Below, piece by piece: positions 1 through 11,162 of a stretch of DNA of 64,000 bases. The notes under the pieces were generated by a model. It worked only from the letters and a program-made list of their open reading frames with translations, was not told the origin of the DNA and did no database searches. Position numbers and translations under genes: made by a program. This DNA comes from Rhodoblastus acidophilus (GTDB taxonomy: Bacteria; Pseudomonadota; Alphaproteobacteria; Rhizobiales; Beijerinckiaceae): positions 1-64,000 of the forward strand of contig NZ_JAOQNX010000023.1 in the NCBI RefSeq assembly GCF_025961575.1, given 5' to 3'. Position 1 is the stretch's first letter, and each line of letters opens with the position of its first letter.

Positions 1-78
1 ATAGGCGCGCTCCTGTCAGCTTTCACGCCGCAAGAGTGCGCCAATTTCTTCGCCGCAGCAGGATATGATCCGGATTAA
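1..78 (+). pseudogene. 3' end of an IS630-type transposase (window-edge fragment)
   Basis: The first 26 codons are open from the window edge to a TAA at 76-78. They encode a peptide containing LLSAFTPQECANFFAAAGYD, which looks like the C-terminus of IS630-family (DDE) transposases, where an FTPxECAxYFxxAGY ending is common. Only the tail is visible, so whether the element is intact upstream cannot be judged. The AT-richer stretch at about 79-110 could hold the right inverted repeat, but no partner end is available for comparison. The family call rests on a short motif recalled from memory. Confidence 0.6.
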
Positions 79-120
79 GTCGAATCCGCTCTAGATGCTT
101 TAACGAAACCTGCGACGCCG

Positions 121-143
121 CCTTTTCCCCTTGCGGGAGAAGG
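121..143 (-). terminator. hairpin downstream of alaS
   Basis: CCTTTTCCC and GGGAGAAGG face each other around a 5-nt loop, with one G-U pair, just beyond the alaS stop. The same type of stem (CCTTCTCCC-gcaa-GGGGAGAAGG) occurs at 18335-18357, so this is also a repeat-like intergenic hairpin. There is no strong T tract. Confidence 0.4.
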
Positions 144-151
144 AGGCGCGC

Positions 152-2806
<2,655 letters not shown>

Positions 2807-2992
2807 GGACTGCCCAAACCTTTGCTTTCCGACTTGCCTCAACGTCGCGCCGGGCGGAACGGATGGCAAGCGGCTCTATCTAATGGAGGGGCGTCCTTAA
2901 GTCGAGAGGGGCGCGGCCGCGCATGGGCGGGATTTGCTGGCGGTTCAGGGCGGTGAGCGTGGGAGTGGGAAATTGCGCCCCCGGAAAGATGG

Positions 2993-3018
2993 AAAAGCCG
3001 ACGCTTGTGGGCGTCGGC
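2993..3018 (-). terminator. rho-independent terminator of recA
   Basis: Read leftward, GCCGACGC-cacaa-type loop-GCGTCGGC forms a perfect 8-bp stem followed directly by TTTT, 20 bp past the recA stop codon. This is a canonical intrinsic terminator and separates recA from alaS. Confidence 0.85.
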
Positions 3019-3037
3019 TCGGACTTTTGGGGATGGC

Positions 3038-4111
<1,074 letters not shown>

Positions 4112-4193
4112 CGGACTGACCCTTCTGGCATGTTTGACGCGGCTGACGCAACCGCTGTTCAGGGCAATGTACAGCGTTTGTTCTGGTTCGCAA

Positions 4194-4208
4194 GTTCTTT
4201 TTTTGTTC
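4194..4208 (-). promoter_or_regulatory. LexA/SOS box of recA
   Basis: GTTC at 4194-4197, seven T residues, then GTTC at 4205-4208 give an exact GTTC-N7-GTTC direct repeat (GAAC-N7-GAAC on the recA strand). This is the established alphaproteobacterial LexA operator. It lies 83 bp upstream of the recA start. Confidence 0.85.
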
Positions 4209-4291
4209 GCGTTCAAGGTTGTGCGCCGCGGCCACCCGGCGGTTGCGGGCTCGCGCGACGGGTTCACGCGCGCTGTGGCGCGCGGAGGAAT

Positions 4292-5110
4292 TTAAAGGCG
4301 CAAGGTCAGGCACTTGGCGGCGCCGCCGGCTTTCATGAACTGGGTGAGCGGCGCGCGCGCGAGCGTCAGGCCCTGCGCCTGAACCTTCTGCTCGAGCGCG
4401 GGGCTGGCGTCGTTGAGCAGCAGCATGTCGTCGAGCGCCACGGCGTTGCAGCAGAATCGCGTCGCGTCGGCCTCCTCGACGGCGATGCGCTGTTCGGGCG
4501 GGACGCGCGCGGCGATCGCCTCCTGCGACGCCTTGTCGAAGGCGGCGGGATAATAGAGCAGGGCGCCGCCCGGCAGCGGGCACAAGCAGGTGTCGAGATG
4601 GTAGAAGCGCGGGTCGATCAGGCGCAGGGGCGCGGTTTCACGGCCGAAGAGTTTGGTCAGCGCGGGCGCCATCCGCGCGTCCGAGCGAAAGCCATGGCCA
4701 AGCCAAATGAGATCGCGCGCCTCGTCGACGAGCGCGTCGCCGGCGCCTTCGAACTCTAAGGCTGGCTCGATCACTTCAAAGCCGGCTTTTTCAAACCAGG
4801 CGCGCCAAAAGATTTCTTCGCCCCGGCGCTGCGGACAGCGGAAGCGGCTGAGCAGGACTTTGCCGTCCAGCGCCAGGCCGGCGTTGGCGGTGAAGACCAT
4901 GTCGGGCAGGCCGGCCTGCGGCGCGATCAGGCTGATGTCGGCCTTGCGCGCGATCAGGTTTTTCAGCGCGGTCCATTGCGCTTGCGCGGCCTCAGGCTGG
5001 GTGTGGCCCTGCTGGCCCTCCATCCAGGGATTGATGACATAGGACACGCCGAAAAAATCCGGCGGGCACATCAGGAACCGGGAGCGACTAAAGAGACGGC
5101 AGCTTCTCAA
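4292..5110 (-). CDS. dimethylargininase / arginine dihydrolase-like amidinohydrolase
   Basis: Guanidine-modifying enzyme of the amidinotransferase fold, acting on arginine or methylarginine. The 272-residue product contains FLMCPPDFFGVSYVINPWM near the N-terminus, FTANAG, GAGDALVD, HLDTCLCPLPGG, and a C-terminal cysteine in GGAAKCLTL that fits the nucleophile position. The FLMCPP...VINPWM start also resembles the catalytic domain of cyanobacterial ArgZ/AgrE arginine dihydrolase, so ornithine formation is an alternative to dimethylargininase. The listed start is a TTG at 5110; an ATG at 5071 would begin inside the conserved block, so the first residues are uncertain. It is transcribed towards recA and follows the AT-rich islet. 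Confidence 0.75.
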   Translation of the reverse strand: MRSCRLFSRSRFLMCPPDFFGVSYVINPWMEGQQGHTQPEAAQAQWTALKNLIARKADISLIAPQAGLPDMVFTANAGLALDGKVLLSRFRCPQRRGEEIFWRAWFEKAGFEVIEPALEFEGAGDALVDEARDLIWLGHGFRSDARMAPALTKLFGRETAPLRLIDPRFYHLDTCLCPLPGGALLYYPAAFDKASQEAIAARVPPEQRIAVEEADATRFCCNAVALDDMLLLNDASPALEQKVQAQGLTLARAPLTQFMKAGGAAKCLTLRL

Positions 5111-5140
5111 ACCCGTACCACAAGGCTGACACCATCGGCA

Positions 5141-5332
5141 TCAACAACTACTCGCAACCTTTTCCTTTAGTTTCGCTCTCCATGCGTCGCCACGGACGGA
5201 TGCCGCTTCCGATGCGTCACGCGCGTCGACGACTCCCCGCTTGCTCGCCGGTGATTTCAGCCGTTCCTCTGTGCGACGTGCGATCTCCGCTCGGGCAGCT
5301 TCTGATAGTTGATGCGGACGATCGATTGGCAT
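5141..5332 (-). CDS. small protein of unknown function, coupled to the patatin gene
   Basis: Not recognised. The 63-residue product is hydrophilic and charged (many Arg, Glu, Ala), has no membrane segment or signal peptide, and is probably mostly helical. The ATG at 5332 is preceded by GGGGAGG with 5-nt spacing; a GTG two codons earlier would overlap that ribosome-binding site and is rejected. The gene starts 11 bp after the stop of the patatin-like gene, so the two are very probably co-transcribed and translationally linked. Base composition is intermediate between the AT-rich patatin gene and the GC-rich chromosome. It could be an accessory or immunity partner, but nothing in the sequence shows this. 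Confidence 0.55.
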   Translation of the reverse strand: MPIDRPHQLSEAARAEIARRTEERLKSPASKRGVVDARDASEAASVRGDAWRAKLKEKVASSC

Positions 5333-5343
5333 GTTCACCTCCC

Positions 5344-7323
5344 CTAAATAGTTCCGTTTAGCTTAGATTTAATTGCCTGTTCCATGACGCTACTTAACTC
5401 TAACGCATGCCGCTCAAGCGTTTGTATCAAGGATTGCTCTATGATGTAATTCACAGTTTCGTCAAAATCATGGTTAGCAAAAGCTATGCTCCCGTCAATT
5501 AAGAGAACAGCATGCACGAGGCCCGAAGCTCCGGTGTCGAAAAGATAGAGAAAGTCGTCATAACCATCGGTTGGGACTCTCTTGACATCACGTGGCTCGA
5601 TTGTTGTGAAATGATAATCAAAAACGGGTAATACAAAGCAAAAATTTGGCCTATTATTGACAATCCTGCTTGCGTCGCAACTTAGGTGGGTAGGGTCCGA
5701 TTGACGCACGGTTTGCATCAAGTCCATGCGGCAGTAAGCGGGAATTCCAGAATTCCGAATGATTCCGACAAGTTCTTCGTACAGCTTAATGATTGAAACA
5801 TTCCGGCTTTGTGATACACATTGACGGCACTCGTAGCACAATATTGCGGGGGCATCGATTGAATTACGGTTCAGGTCCGTGTCTACGCACAGTATAACTC
5901 TAACGTAATCGTCTTTCGAGCCGTTCATCCGTTTAAGAACAGTGGAGTGAATTCGCGAAAATATATCATCGATAATCGCGCGAAAAGGCGCCAATTCAAC
6001 GGTCGATCTCGTGCCAAAGGCGCAAGCGTGATCAACGGATTTTGTGTAAATCTCCTCGATAAGCTTACGGCATACCTTGTCAAATCGCAAATAGTGTGGC
6101 TGATCTGATGTATCTTGCTCGAGCAATGCAAAATAAGGCAAGTCGTTAGCTTGTGCCATTTCGACGCTATTCTTGGCGTCTCCACTAACAAGATGCCAGA
6201 GTTTCCTCATGTAAGTTGCCGAGGAGTCCGAGTCCTTCGTGGCTAAGCCGATTGTGACGAAGCTGGACGTTTTGAGGTCTCGAAACTCATCAGCATCAAT
6301 CTCGGGATCGCTCAGGATTCTTCTTAGTTCGCTGTTGAGTTTCGCTGCTGGGAAATTCAGAAGAATGCCGCCATCTGAGTACCGTTTCGTTTTCCAGGCA
6401 TCTCCGCGAGGTGACAATCGTTTTGGCCAAAATACCAGAGGATGACCAGCTGAAACCCGAACCAAACGAGATAATGGAATATCGAGGAAACGTTCTTCGA
6501 GGTTGTTGACAATAAGTAACTCTGCGCAATCGACACATGCTGCGGTAAGAAAGAAAGGTAAAAAGTAGGCGTCAGTAGCTGTAGGTTGATCATAAATCAG
6601 GTCAAAAATATTGTTTTTTCTTTCAAGATCGGGGGTGAATTTGATAGACTTCTTGTTTTTGTAAGCCTCCAGCTGGGGGTATCCGTCGAGCGCAAGTTGA
6701 AAGTCATTATGTTCAAAAGAAGAAATTGCATTTACCGTTCGAATCCAAACAACTACTTCTGCGATCTGCCTCAAAGTTAGATGTTTAGCATCTGGATGTA
6801 TGTCGTGAACCAAATCTTTATGTATGTGTCTCCGCTCGAGGCCATACCAAACCATGTCATTGATAAAGCGCTCGAATTTTACGCCAGGGCAGCCAAGGTT
6901 CGCATTGAGTGACGGCGAGCGAAAATTATTGTTCGAGCCGAACGAGACAATACAAAATGTGTTTATTACCCAACCAACAAGGCTCAAAGTGGTATTTGCG
7001 ATTAAAACTGCTGGTAATATAAGGATATAGCTCACGACGAGATGTAAAAAATCTCCGAGCGATAACATTGCAGGAAAAAGTCCAAAAAACCGGTTTGACC
7101 GCGATTTGATGAACTCAATTAGCTCTCGAGGTCCCAGGCCTGACCAAAGGCCAATGGCCACGAGCGCCCCGGCGGACGCGCCGCCGAGAGCAATGATCTT
7201 GTCCACACGATTCCGCGACAAACCGACGACATGGCCTGGAAAGAACAAGCCACGAATTCCCCCTCCCTGAAACACGAGAGCAGCGCGCAGAATAAAATTC
7301 GGATCCGGTTTCCAGTGAGTCAT
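5344..7323 (-). CDS. patatin-like phospholipase with membrane segment and unknown C-terminal domain
   Basis: The 659-residue product has the complete patatin catalytic set: oxyanion loop GGGIRG at 20-25, nucleophile S50 in GASAG (48-52), and catalytic D317 in SDGGILLNFP. This predicts lipid acyl hydrolase activity at membranes. A long hydrophobic stretch at about 95-127 lies inside the patatin domain and could anchor it. Residues from about 440 to 659 match nothing I recognise; they include a cysteine cluster CYECRQC at 496-502. The start (ATG 7323) has no obvious Shine-Dalgarno sequence; a GTG 12 codons upstream is possible. The gene is strikingly AT-rich (26/60 and 18/60 GC in two sampled 60-base rows, against 49/60 in a row of the next gene), which suggests horizontal transfer. 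Confidence 0.8.
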   Translation of the reverse strand: MTHWKPDPNFILRAALVFQGGGIRGLFFPGHVVGLSRNRVDKIIALGGASAGALVAIGLWSGLGPRELIEFIKSRSNRFFGLFPAMLSLGDFLHLVVSYILILPAVLIANTTLSLVGWVINTFCIVSFGSNNNFRSPSLNANLGCPGVKFERFINDMVWYGLERRHIHKDLVHDIHPDAKHLTLRQIAEVVVWIRTVNAISSFEHNDFQLALDGYPQLEAYKNKKSIKFTPDLERKNNIFDLIYDQPTATDAYFLPFFLTAACVDCAELLIVNNLEERFLDIPLSRLVRVSAGHPLVFWPKRLSPRGDAWKTKRYSDGGILLNFPAAKLNSELRRILSDPEIDADEFRDLKTSSFVTIGLATKDSDSSATYMRKLWHLVSGDAKNSVEMAQANDLPYFALLEQDTSDQPHYLRFDKVCRKLIEEIYTKSVDHACAFGTRSTVELAPFRAIIDDIFSRIHSTVLKRMNGSKDDYVRVILCVDTDLNRNSIDAPAILCYECRQCVSQSRNVSIIKLYEELVGIIRNSGIPAYCRMDLMQTVRQSDPTHLSCDASRIVNNRPNFCFVLPVFDYHFTTIEPRDVKRVPTDGYDDFLYLFDTGASGLVHAVLLIDGSIAFANHDFDETVNYIIEQSLIQTLERHALELSSVMEQAIKSKLNGTI

Positions 7324-7403
7324 GTGAATGTGAGTCAGTTCGCAATTGAGCACGAACAGACGTCGTCGATTACGTATTGTCAAGTCGAAGTCGCTTGCGG
7401 CGA

Positions 7404-8975
7404 TCACGCGGCTTCGGCTTGGGGGGCCATGCGGATCAGGTGGTCGAAGGCGGACAGCGCCGATTTCGCCCCGTCGCCCATGGCGATGATGATCTGCTTG
7501 TACGGCGAGGTCGTGCAATCGCCGGCCGCAAACACGCCCGGCAGCGAGGTCGCGCCGCGCGCGTCCACCTCGATCTCGCCGCGCGGCGACAGCGAAACCG
7601 TTCCCTTCAGCCATTCGGTGTTGGGGACCAGGCCGATCTGCACGAAAATGCCTTCGAGCTCGAGTTTTTGCGCGGCGCCGGTCTTTCGGTCCTTGTAGGA
7701 GAGGCCGACCACCTTTTCGCCGTCGCCATGGACTTCCGTGGTCTGGGCGGAGACGAGCACGTCGACGTTCTTCAGCGAGCGCAGCTTGGCTTGCAGCACC
7801 GCGTCGGCGCGCAATTGCGCGTCGAACTCGATCAGCGTGACATGCGCGACAATGCCGGCGAGGTCGATGGCCGCCTCGACGCCGGAATTGCCGCCGCCGA
7901 TCACCGCCACGCGCTTGCCCTTGAACAGCGGGCCGTCGCAATGCGGGCAATAGGCCACGCCCTTGTTGCGATAGTCCTGTTCGCCCGGCACGTTCATCGA
8001 GCGCCAGCGCGCGCCGGTCGACAAGATCACGGTTTTTGCCGAGAGCGTCGCGCCGTTCTCCAGTTGCACGCCGACCAGGCCGTCGGCGCCGGCCGGGATC
8101 AGTTTTGACGCTCTTTGCAGGTTCATCACGTCGACGTCATAGGATTTGACGTGCTGTTCCAGCGCCGCAGCCAGTTTGGGGCCTTCGGTGTGCGGGACGG
8201 AGATGAAGTTTTCGATCGCCATCGTGTCCAGGACCTGGCCGCCGAAGCGCTCCGCGAGCACGCCGGTGGCGATGCCTTTGCGCGCCGCATAGATCGCCGC
8301 CGCCGCGCCGGCCGGGCCGCCGCCGACCACCAGCACGTCAAAGGGTTTTTTGTCCGCGAGCTTTTCGGCGGCTCTGGCGCCGGCGTTGACGTCGAGTTTC
8401 GCCAGGATTTCCTCAAAACCCATGCGGCCCTGACCAAAAGGTTCGCCGTTGAGGTAAATGGCCGGCACAGCCATGATTTTTCGGGCTTCGACTTCGGCCG
8501 GGAACAGCGCGCCGTCGATCGCCACATGTTTGACGCGCGGATTCAGGGAGGCGAGCAGGTTCAGCGCCTGCACCACGTCGGGGCAGTTCTGGCAGGAGAG
8601 CGAGAAGAAGGTTTCGAAGGCGAACTCGCCCTGGAGGCTTTTGGCCTGTTCGATGGCGTCAGGCGATTCCTTGGCCGCGTAGCCGCCGACATGGAGCACG
8701 GCGAGAATCAGAGAGTTGAATTCATGGCCCATGGGCAGGCCGGCAAAAGTCACGCGCGGCGTCTCGCCATCGCGGGCGATTCCAAAGCTGGGGACGCGGG
8801 GGTCGGCGCCGTCGAGCTTGAGCGTGATCTTGTCCGACTGGGCCTTGAGGTCTTCGAGCAGCGCCCGCATCTCTTGCGATTTTTCGTCGGCGCCCAGCGT
8901 CGCGGTGAGGGTGATCGGGGAGACGATCCGCTCGAAATAGGCGCGCAATTGGGTCTTGATGGCGTCGTCCAGCAT
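7404..8975 (-). CDS. ahpF: alkyl hydroperoxide reductase subunit F
   Basis: NAD(P)H-dependent flavoprotein disulfide reductase that recycles AhpC. The 523-residue protein has an N-terminal pair of thioredoxin-like folds with C128-Q-N-C131, an FAD-binding GGGPAG at 218-223, the thioredoxin reductase-type redox site C343-P-H-C346, a second nucleotide-binding GGGNSG just after 359, and the late FAD motif GVFAAGDCT. Length and domain order are standard for AhpF. It lies 119 bp downstream of ahpC on the same strand, separated by a strong hairpin that may lower its expression relative to ahpC. OxyR control is expected because oxyR is divergent from ahpC. Confidence 0.95.
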   Translation of the reverse strand: MLDDAIKTQLRAYFERIVSPITLTATLGADEKSQEMRALLEDLKAQSDKITLKLDGADPRVPSFGIARDGETPRVTFAGLPMGHEFNSLILAVLHVGGYAAKESPDAIEQAKSLQGEFAFETFFSLSCQNCPDVVQALNLLASLNPRVKHVAIDGALFPAEVEARKIMAVPAIYLNGEPFGQGRMGFEEILAKLDVNAGARAAEKLADKKPFDVLVVGGGPAGAAAAIYAARKGIATGVLAERFGGQVLDTMAIENFISVPHTEGPKLAAALEQHVKSYDVDVMNLQRASKLIPAGADGLVGVQLENGATLSAKTVILSTGARWRSMNVPGEQDYRNKGVAYCPHCDGPLFKGKRVAVIGGGNSGVEAAIDLAGIVAHVTLIEFDAQLRADAVLQAKLRSLKNVDVLVSAQTTEVHGDGEKVVGLSYKDRKTGAAQKLELEGIFVQIGLVPNTEWLKGTVSLSPRGEIEVDARGATSLPGVFAAGDCTTSPYKQIIIAMGDGAKSALSAFDHLIRMAPQAEAA

Positions 8976-9017
8976 GGTCCAGTCTCCAAAAGTTTTTCGC
9001 GTTTTCTTCTTGGATAA

Positions 9018-9044
9018 AAAGGCCCCCGGGCCATGGCCCGGGGG
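9018..9044 (-). terminator. terminator-like hairpin between ahpC and ahpF
   Basis: A perfect 22-bp palindrome (CCCCCGGGCC-AT-GGCCCGGGGG) at 9023-9044 is followed, in the direction of transcription, by a short gap and TTTTT. It lies about 50 bp after the ahpC stop and about 45 bp before the ahpF start. It has the form of an intrinsic terminator or partial attenuator giving more ahpC than ahpF mRNA. Confidence 0.65.
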
Positions 9045-9094
9045 TTCTCAGCGCCGCAGGAGAGGGGAGACCGCGGCTCTGGAATTTCAGTCGA

Positions 9095-9658
9095 TCAGAT
9101 CTTGCCGACCAGGTCGAGCGAGGGGGCGAGGGTCTTTTCGCCTTCCTTCCACTTGGCCGGGCAGACTTCGCCAGGATGGCTGGCGACATACTGGACCGCC
9201 TTGATCTTGCGCAGCAGCTCCTTGGCGTCGCGGCCGACGCCGCCGGCGCTGATTTCGAGGATGGCGATCTTGCCGTCGGGGTCGACCACGAACGTGCCGC
9301 GGTCGGCGAGGCCGGCTTCCTCGATCAGCACGTCGAAGTTGCGGGAAATGACGTGGGTGGGGTCGCCGACCAGGAAGTAGTTGATCTTCTTGATGGCGGC
9401 GGAGGTGTCATGCCAGGCCTTGTGGCAGAAATGGGTGTCGGTGGAGACGCCGTAGATTTCCACGCCGAGCTTTTGGAATTCGGCATAGCTGTCGGCGAGG
9501 TCCTCGAGTTCGGTCGGGCAGACGAAGGTGAAATCGGCCGGATAGAAGAAGAACACCGACCATTTGCCCTTGAGATCGGCCTCGGAGATGTCAACGAATT
9601 TGCCCTGCTTGAACGCCGTGGCCTTGAAGGGTTTCACTTGAGTGTTGATGAGCGACAT
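9095..9658 (-). CDS. ahpC: peroxiredoxin, alkyl hydroperoxide reductase subunit C
   Basis: Typical 2-Cys peroxiredoxin reducing H2O2 and organic peroxides. The 187-residue protein has the peroxidatic cysteine C47 in [13 protein letters not shown] and the resolving cysteine C166 in GEVCPAKW, both conserved, plus the [14 protein letters not shown] block of the AhpC/Prx1 group. The ATG at 9658 gives the standard MSLINTQ start; the frame stays open far upstream but only as read-through. It is the first gene of ahpC-ahpF and is divergent from oxyR, which shares its upstream region. Confidence 0.97.
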   Translation of the reverse strand: MSLINTQVKPFKATAFKQGKFVDISEADLKGKWSVFFFYPADFTFVCPTELEDLADSYAEFQKLGVEIYGVSTDTHFCHKAWHDTSAAIKKINYFLVGDPTHVISRNFDVLIEEAGLADRGTFVVDPDGKIAILEISAGGVGRDAKELLRKIKAVQYVASHPGEVCPAKWKEGEKTLAPSLDLVGKI

Positions 9659-9773
9659 TTTGCGACCTCGAAATTGTTTATCCCGCCGTTCGGCTGGGGC
9701 TCGGCTTGTCGCCGGCAAACGCAAACTAGACGGAACCCATGATCGGGTAAAATGCAAAAAATGATTTTTATTG

Positions 9774-9788
9774 ATCGAGAAAAACGAT
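9774..9788. promoter_or_regulatory. candidate OxyR half-site
   Basis: ATCG (9774-9777), N7, CGAT (9785-9788) forms an inverted repeat with the ATnG-N7-CnAT spacing typical of LysR/OxyR sites. It lies in the only AT-rich part of the ahpC-oxyR intergenic region. Assignment is by position and form only. Confidence 0.4.
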
Positions 9789-9832
9789 AATACGGATGGG
9801 TTCGCTCCTCGGCTATCCGTGGACCGCCCCCG

Positions 9833-9872
9833 CCCTTCGAGACGCTTGCTGCGCAAGCTCCTCAGGGTGAGG
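9833..9872 (+). repeat. dispersed intergenic hairpin repeat
   Basis: The stretch CCCTTCGAGACGCTTG, then a short GC-rich turn, then GCTCCTCAGGGTGAGGG matches a repeat I know from many Hyphomicrobiales genomes (often seen as CCTCATCCTGAGGAGC...GTCTCGAAGG). The core CTTGCTGCGCAAG folds as a hairpin. It sits between the ahpC promoter region and oxyR. Confidence 0.6.
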
Positions 9873-9917
9873 GCTACTGGGTGGCTCTTGCCCAGAGGGC
9901 GAAGCGAGAGGTCAAAA

Positions 9918-10886
9918 ATGCGGAATCTGCCTACACTGCGCCAGCTTCGCTTCCTTGTCGCCGTTGTCGAGCGGCGGCATTTTTCCGCTGCGGCCGAAGA
10001 ATGTCTGGTCAGCCAGTCCACGCTGAGCGCCGCCATTCAGGAGCTGGAGGAGCTGTTGGGCGTGCGTTTGCTCGAGCGCAGCCGGCGAAAGGTGATTCCG
10101 ACCGCCATCGGGCTTGAACTCGCCGAGCGGGCGCAAAAATTGCTGCGCGACGCCGAGGAACTGGTCGAGGCCGCCGATTCCGCCCGCGATCCCCTGTCCG
10201 GCGCGCTGCATCTGGGGGTGATCCCGACCATCGGGCCGTTCCTCGCGCCGCGCATCATGCCGATATTCCGGGAGAAATTTTCGGAACTGAAGGTTTTTCT
10301 GCGCGAGGAGCAGAGCGCCCAGCTGTTGGCGCGGCTGAAGAGCGGGCAGATCGATGCGGCGATTTTCGCCTTGCCCTATCCGTGCGACGACATGGAGACC
10401 GCGGAATTCGCCAGCGACCGTTTTTATGTGGTCTGTCCGCCGCGCCACCGGCTCGCCGGGCGCATCACGGCGCCGCCGCAGGAACTGGCCGGCGAGGATT
10501 TGTTGCTGCTGGAGGAGGGCCATTGTCTGCGCGACCATGCGCTCGCCGCCTGCTCGCTGGAGGGGGCGCGGCGCAACGCCGGATTCCAGGGGACCAGCCT
10601 GCACACTTTGGTGCAAATGGCCGCCAATGGGCTGGGCGTGACGCTCGTTCCGGAAATGGCGGTGGTGTCGGGCATTTTGCGCGGGTTGGACCTTTCGGCG
10701 GTGCCGCTGGCGGAGGAGGGCGCCGCGCGGAAAATCGCGCTGATCTGGCGGCCGTCGTCGAATCGAAAGGTGTTGTTCCGCAGCCTTGCCGCCGTGCTGC
10801 GGCAGGAGTTGGCGGATGGCGCGGAGCAACGCTATGTCGCTGAAGCCCGCGCTCCAGCCCCTCACCTTCCGGCCTCTCCCCGCTAG
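9918..10886 (+). CDS. oxyR: hydrogen peroxide-sensing LysR-type regulator OxyR
   Basis: Transcription activator of peroxide defence genes. The 322-residue protein has an N-terminal winged helix ([20 protein letters not shown], then [16 protein letters not shown]) and a LysR substrate domain. The sensing cysteines are present as C203 and C212 in [12 protein letters not shown], with the same nine-residue spacing as E. coli C199/C208. This is the reason to call OxyR rather than a generic LysR. The ATG at 9918 follows GAGAGG with good spacing; the frame is open further upstream through a repeat and is rejected there. It is divergent from ahpC-ahpF. Confidence 0.92.
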   Translation: MRNLPTLRQLRFLVAVVERRHFSAAAEECLVSQSTLSAAIQELEELLGVRLLERSRRKVIPTAIGLELAERAQKLLRDAEELVEAADSARDPLSGALHLGVIPTIGPFLAPRIMPIFREKFSELKVFLREEQSAQLLARLKSGQIDAAIFALPYPCDDMETAEFASDRFYVVCPPRHRLAGRITAPPQELAGEDLLLLEEGHCLRDHALAACSLEGARRNAGFQGTSLHTLVQMAANGLGVTLVPEMAVVSGILRGLDLSAVPLAEEGAARKIALIWRPSSNRKVLFRSLAAVLRQELADGAEQRYVAEARAPAPHLPASPR

Positions 10887-10911
10887 AGCGCAGGGCTGTC
10901 CGGGGAAATTG

Positions 10912-11073
10912 TCGGTTCTACAGAGACGCGAATGTCCGCATTGCGATGCAACTCAATGTCATCATGGCCGGGCGTCGTCCCGGCCATCCACGCGGCGCCG
11001 CAATGCGAACTGCCGGAGGTTTTTCCCGGCGGGCCGGCGTGGATGCCCGGGACAAGCCCGGGCATGACGTTCT
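10912..11073 (+). repeat. dispersed intergenic repeat, copy A
   Basis: About 160 bp containing two GC-rich hairpins: one around CATGGCCGGG...CCCGGCCATC and one around GATGCCCGGG...CCCGGGCATG. Its first 130 bp are nearly identical to the reverse complement of copy C at 63344-63484, and its core is shared with copy B at 25711-25820. It fills the gap between oxyR and the chemoreceptor gene and could terminate both. Confidence 0.85.
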
Positions 11074-11162
11074 TGGGTTGAAATCGCGCTGGGAAACCAA
11101 CCAATATTGTTTCCCTGGACAGCCGTGCGCTCTAGCGGGGCGAGTCGGGTCGAGGCTGCCGA

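Noticed and set aside
7324-7950. Upstream in-frame extension of the patatin gene by about 209 codons.
   Set aside because: It runs antisense through ahpF, is arginine-rich and lacks homology; composition changes abruptly at about 7390.
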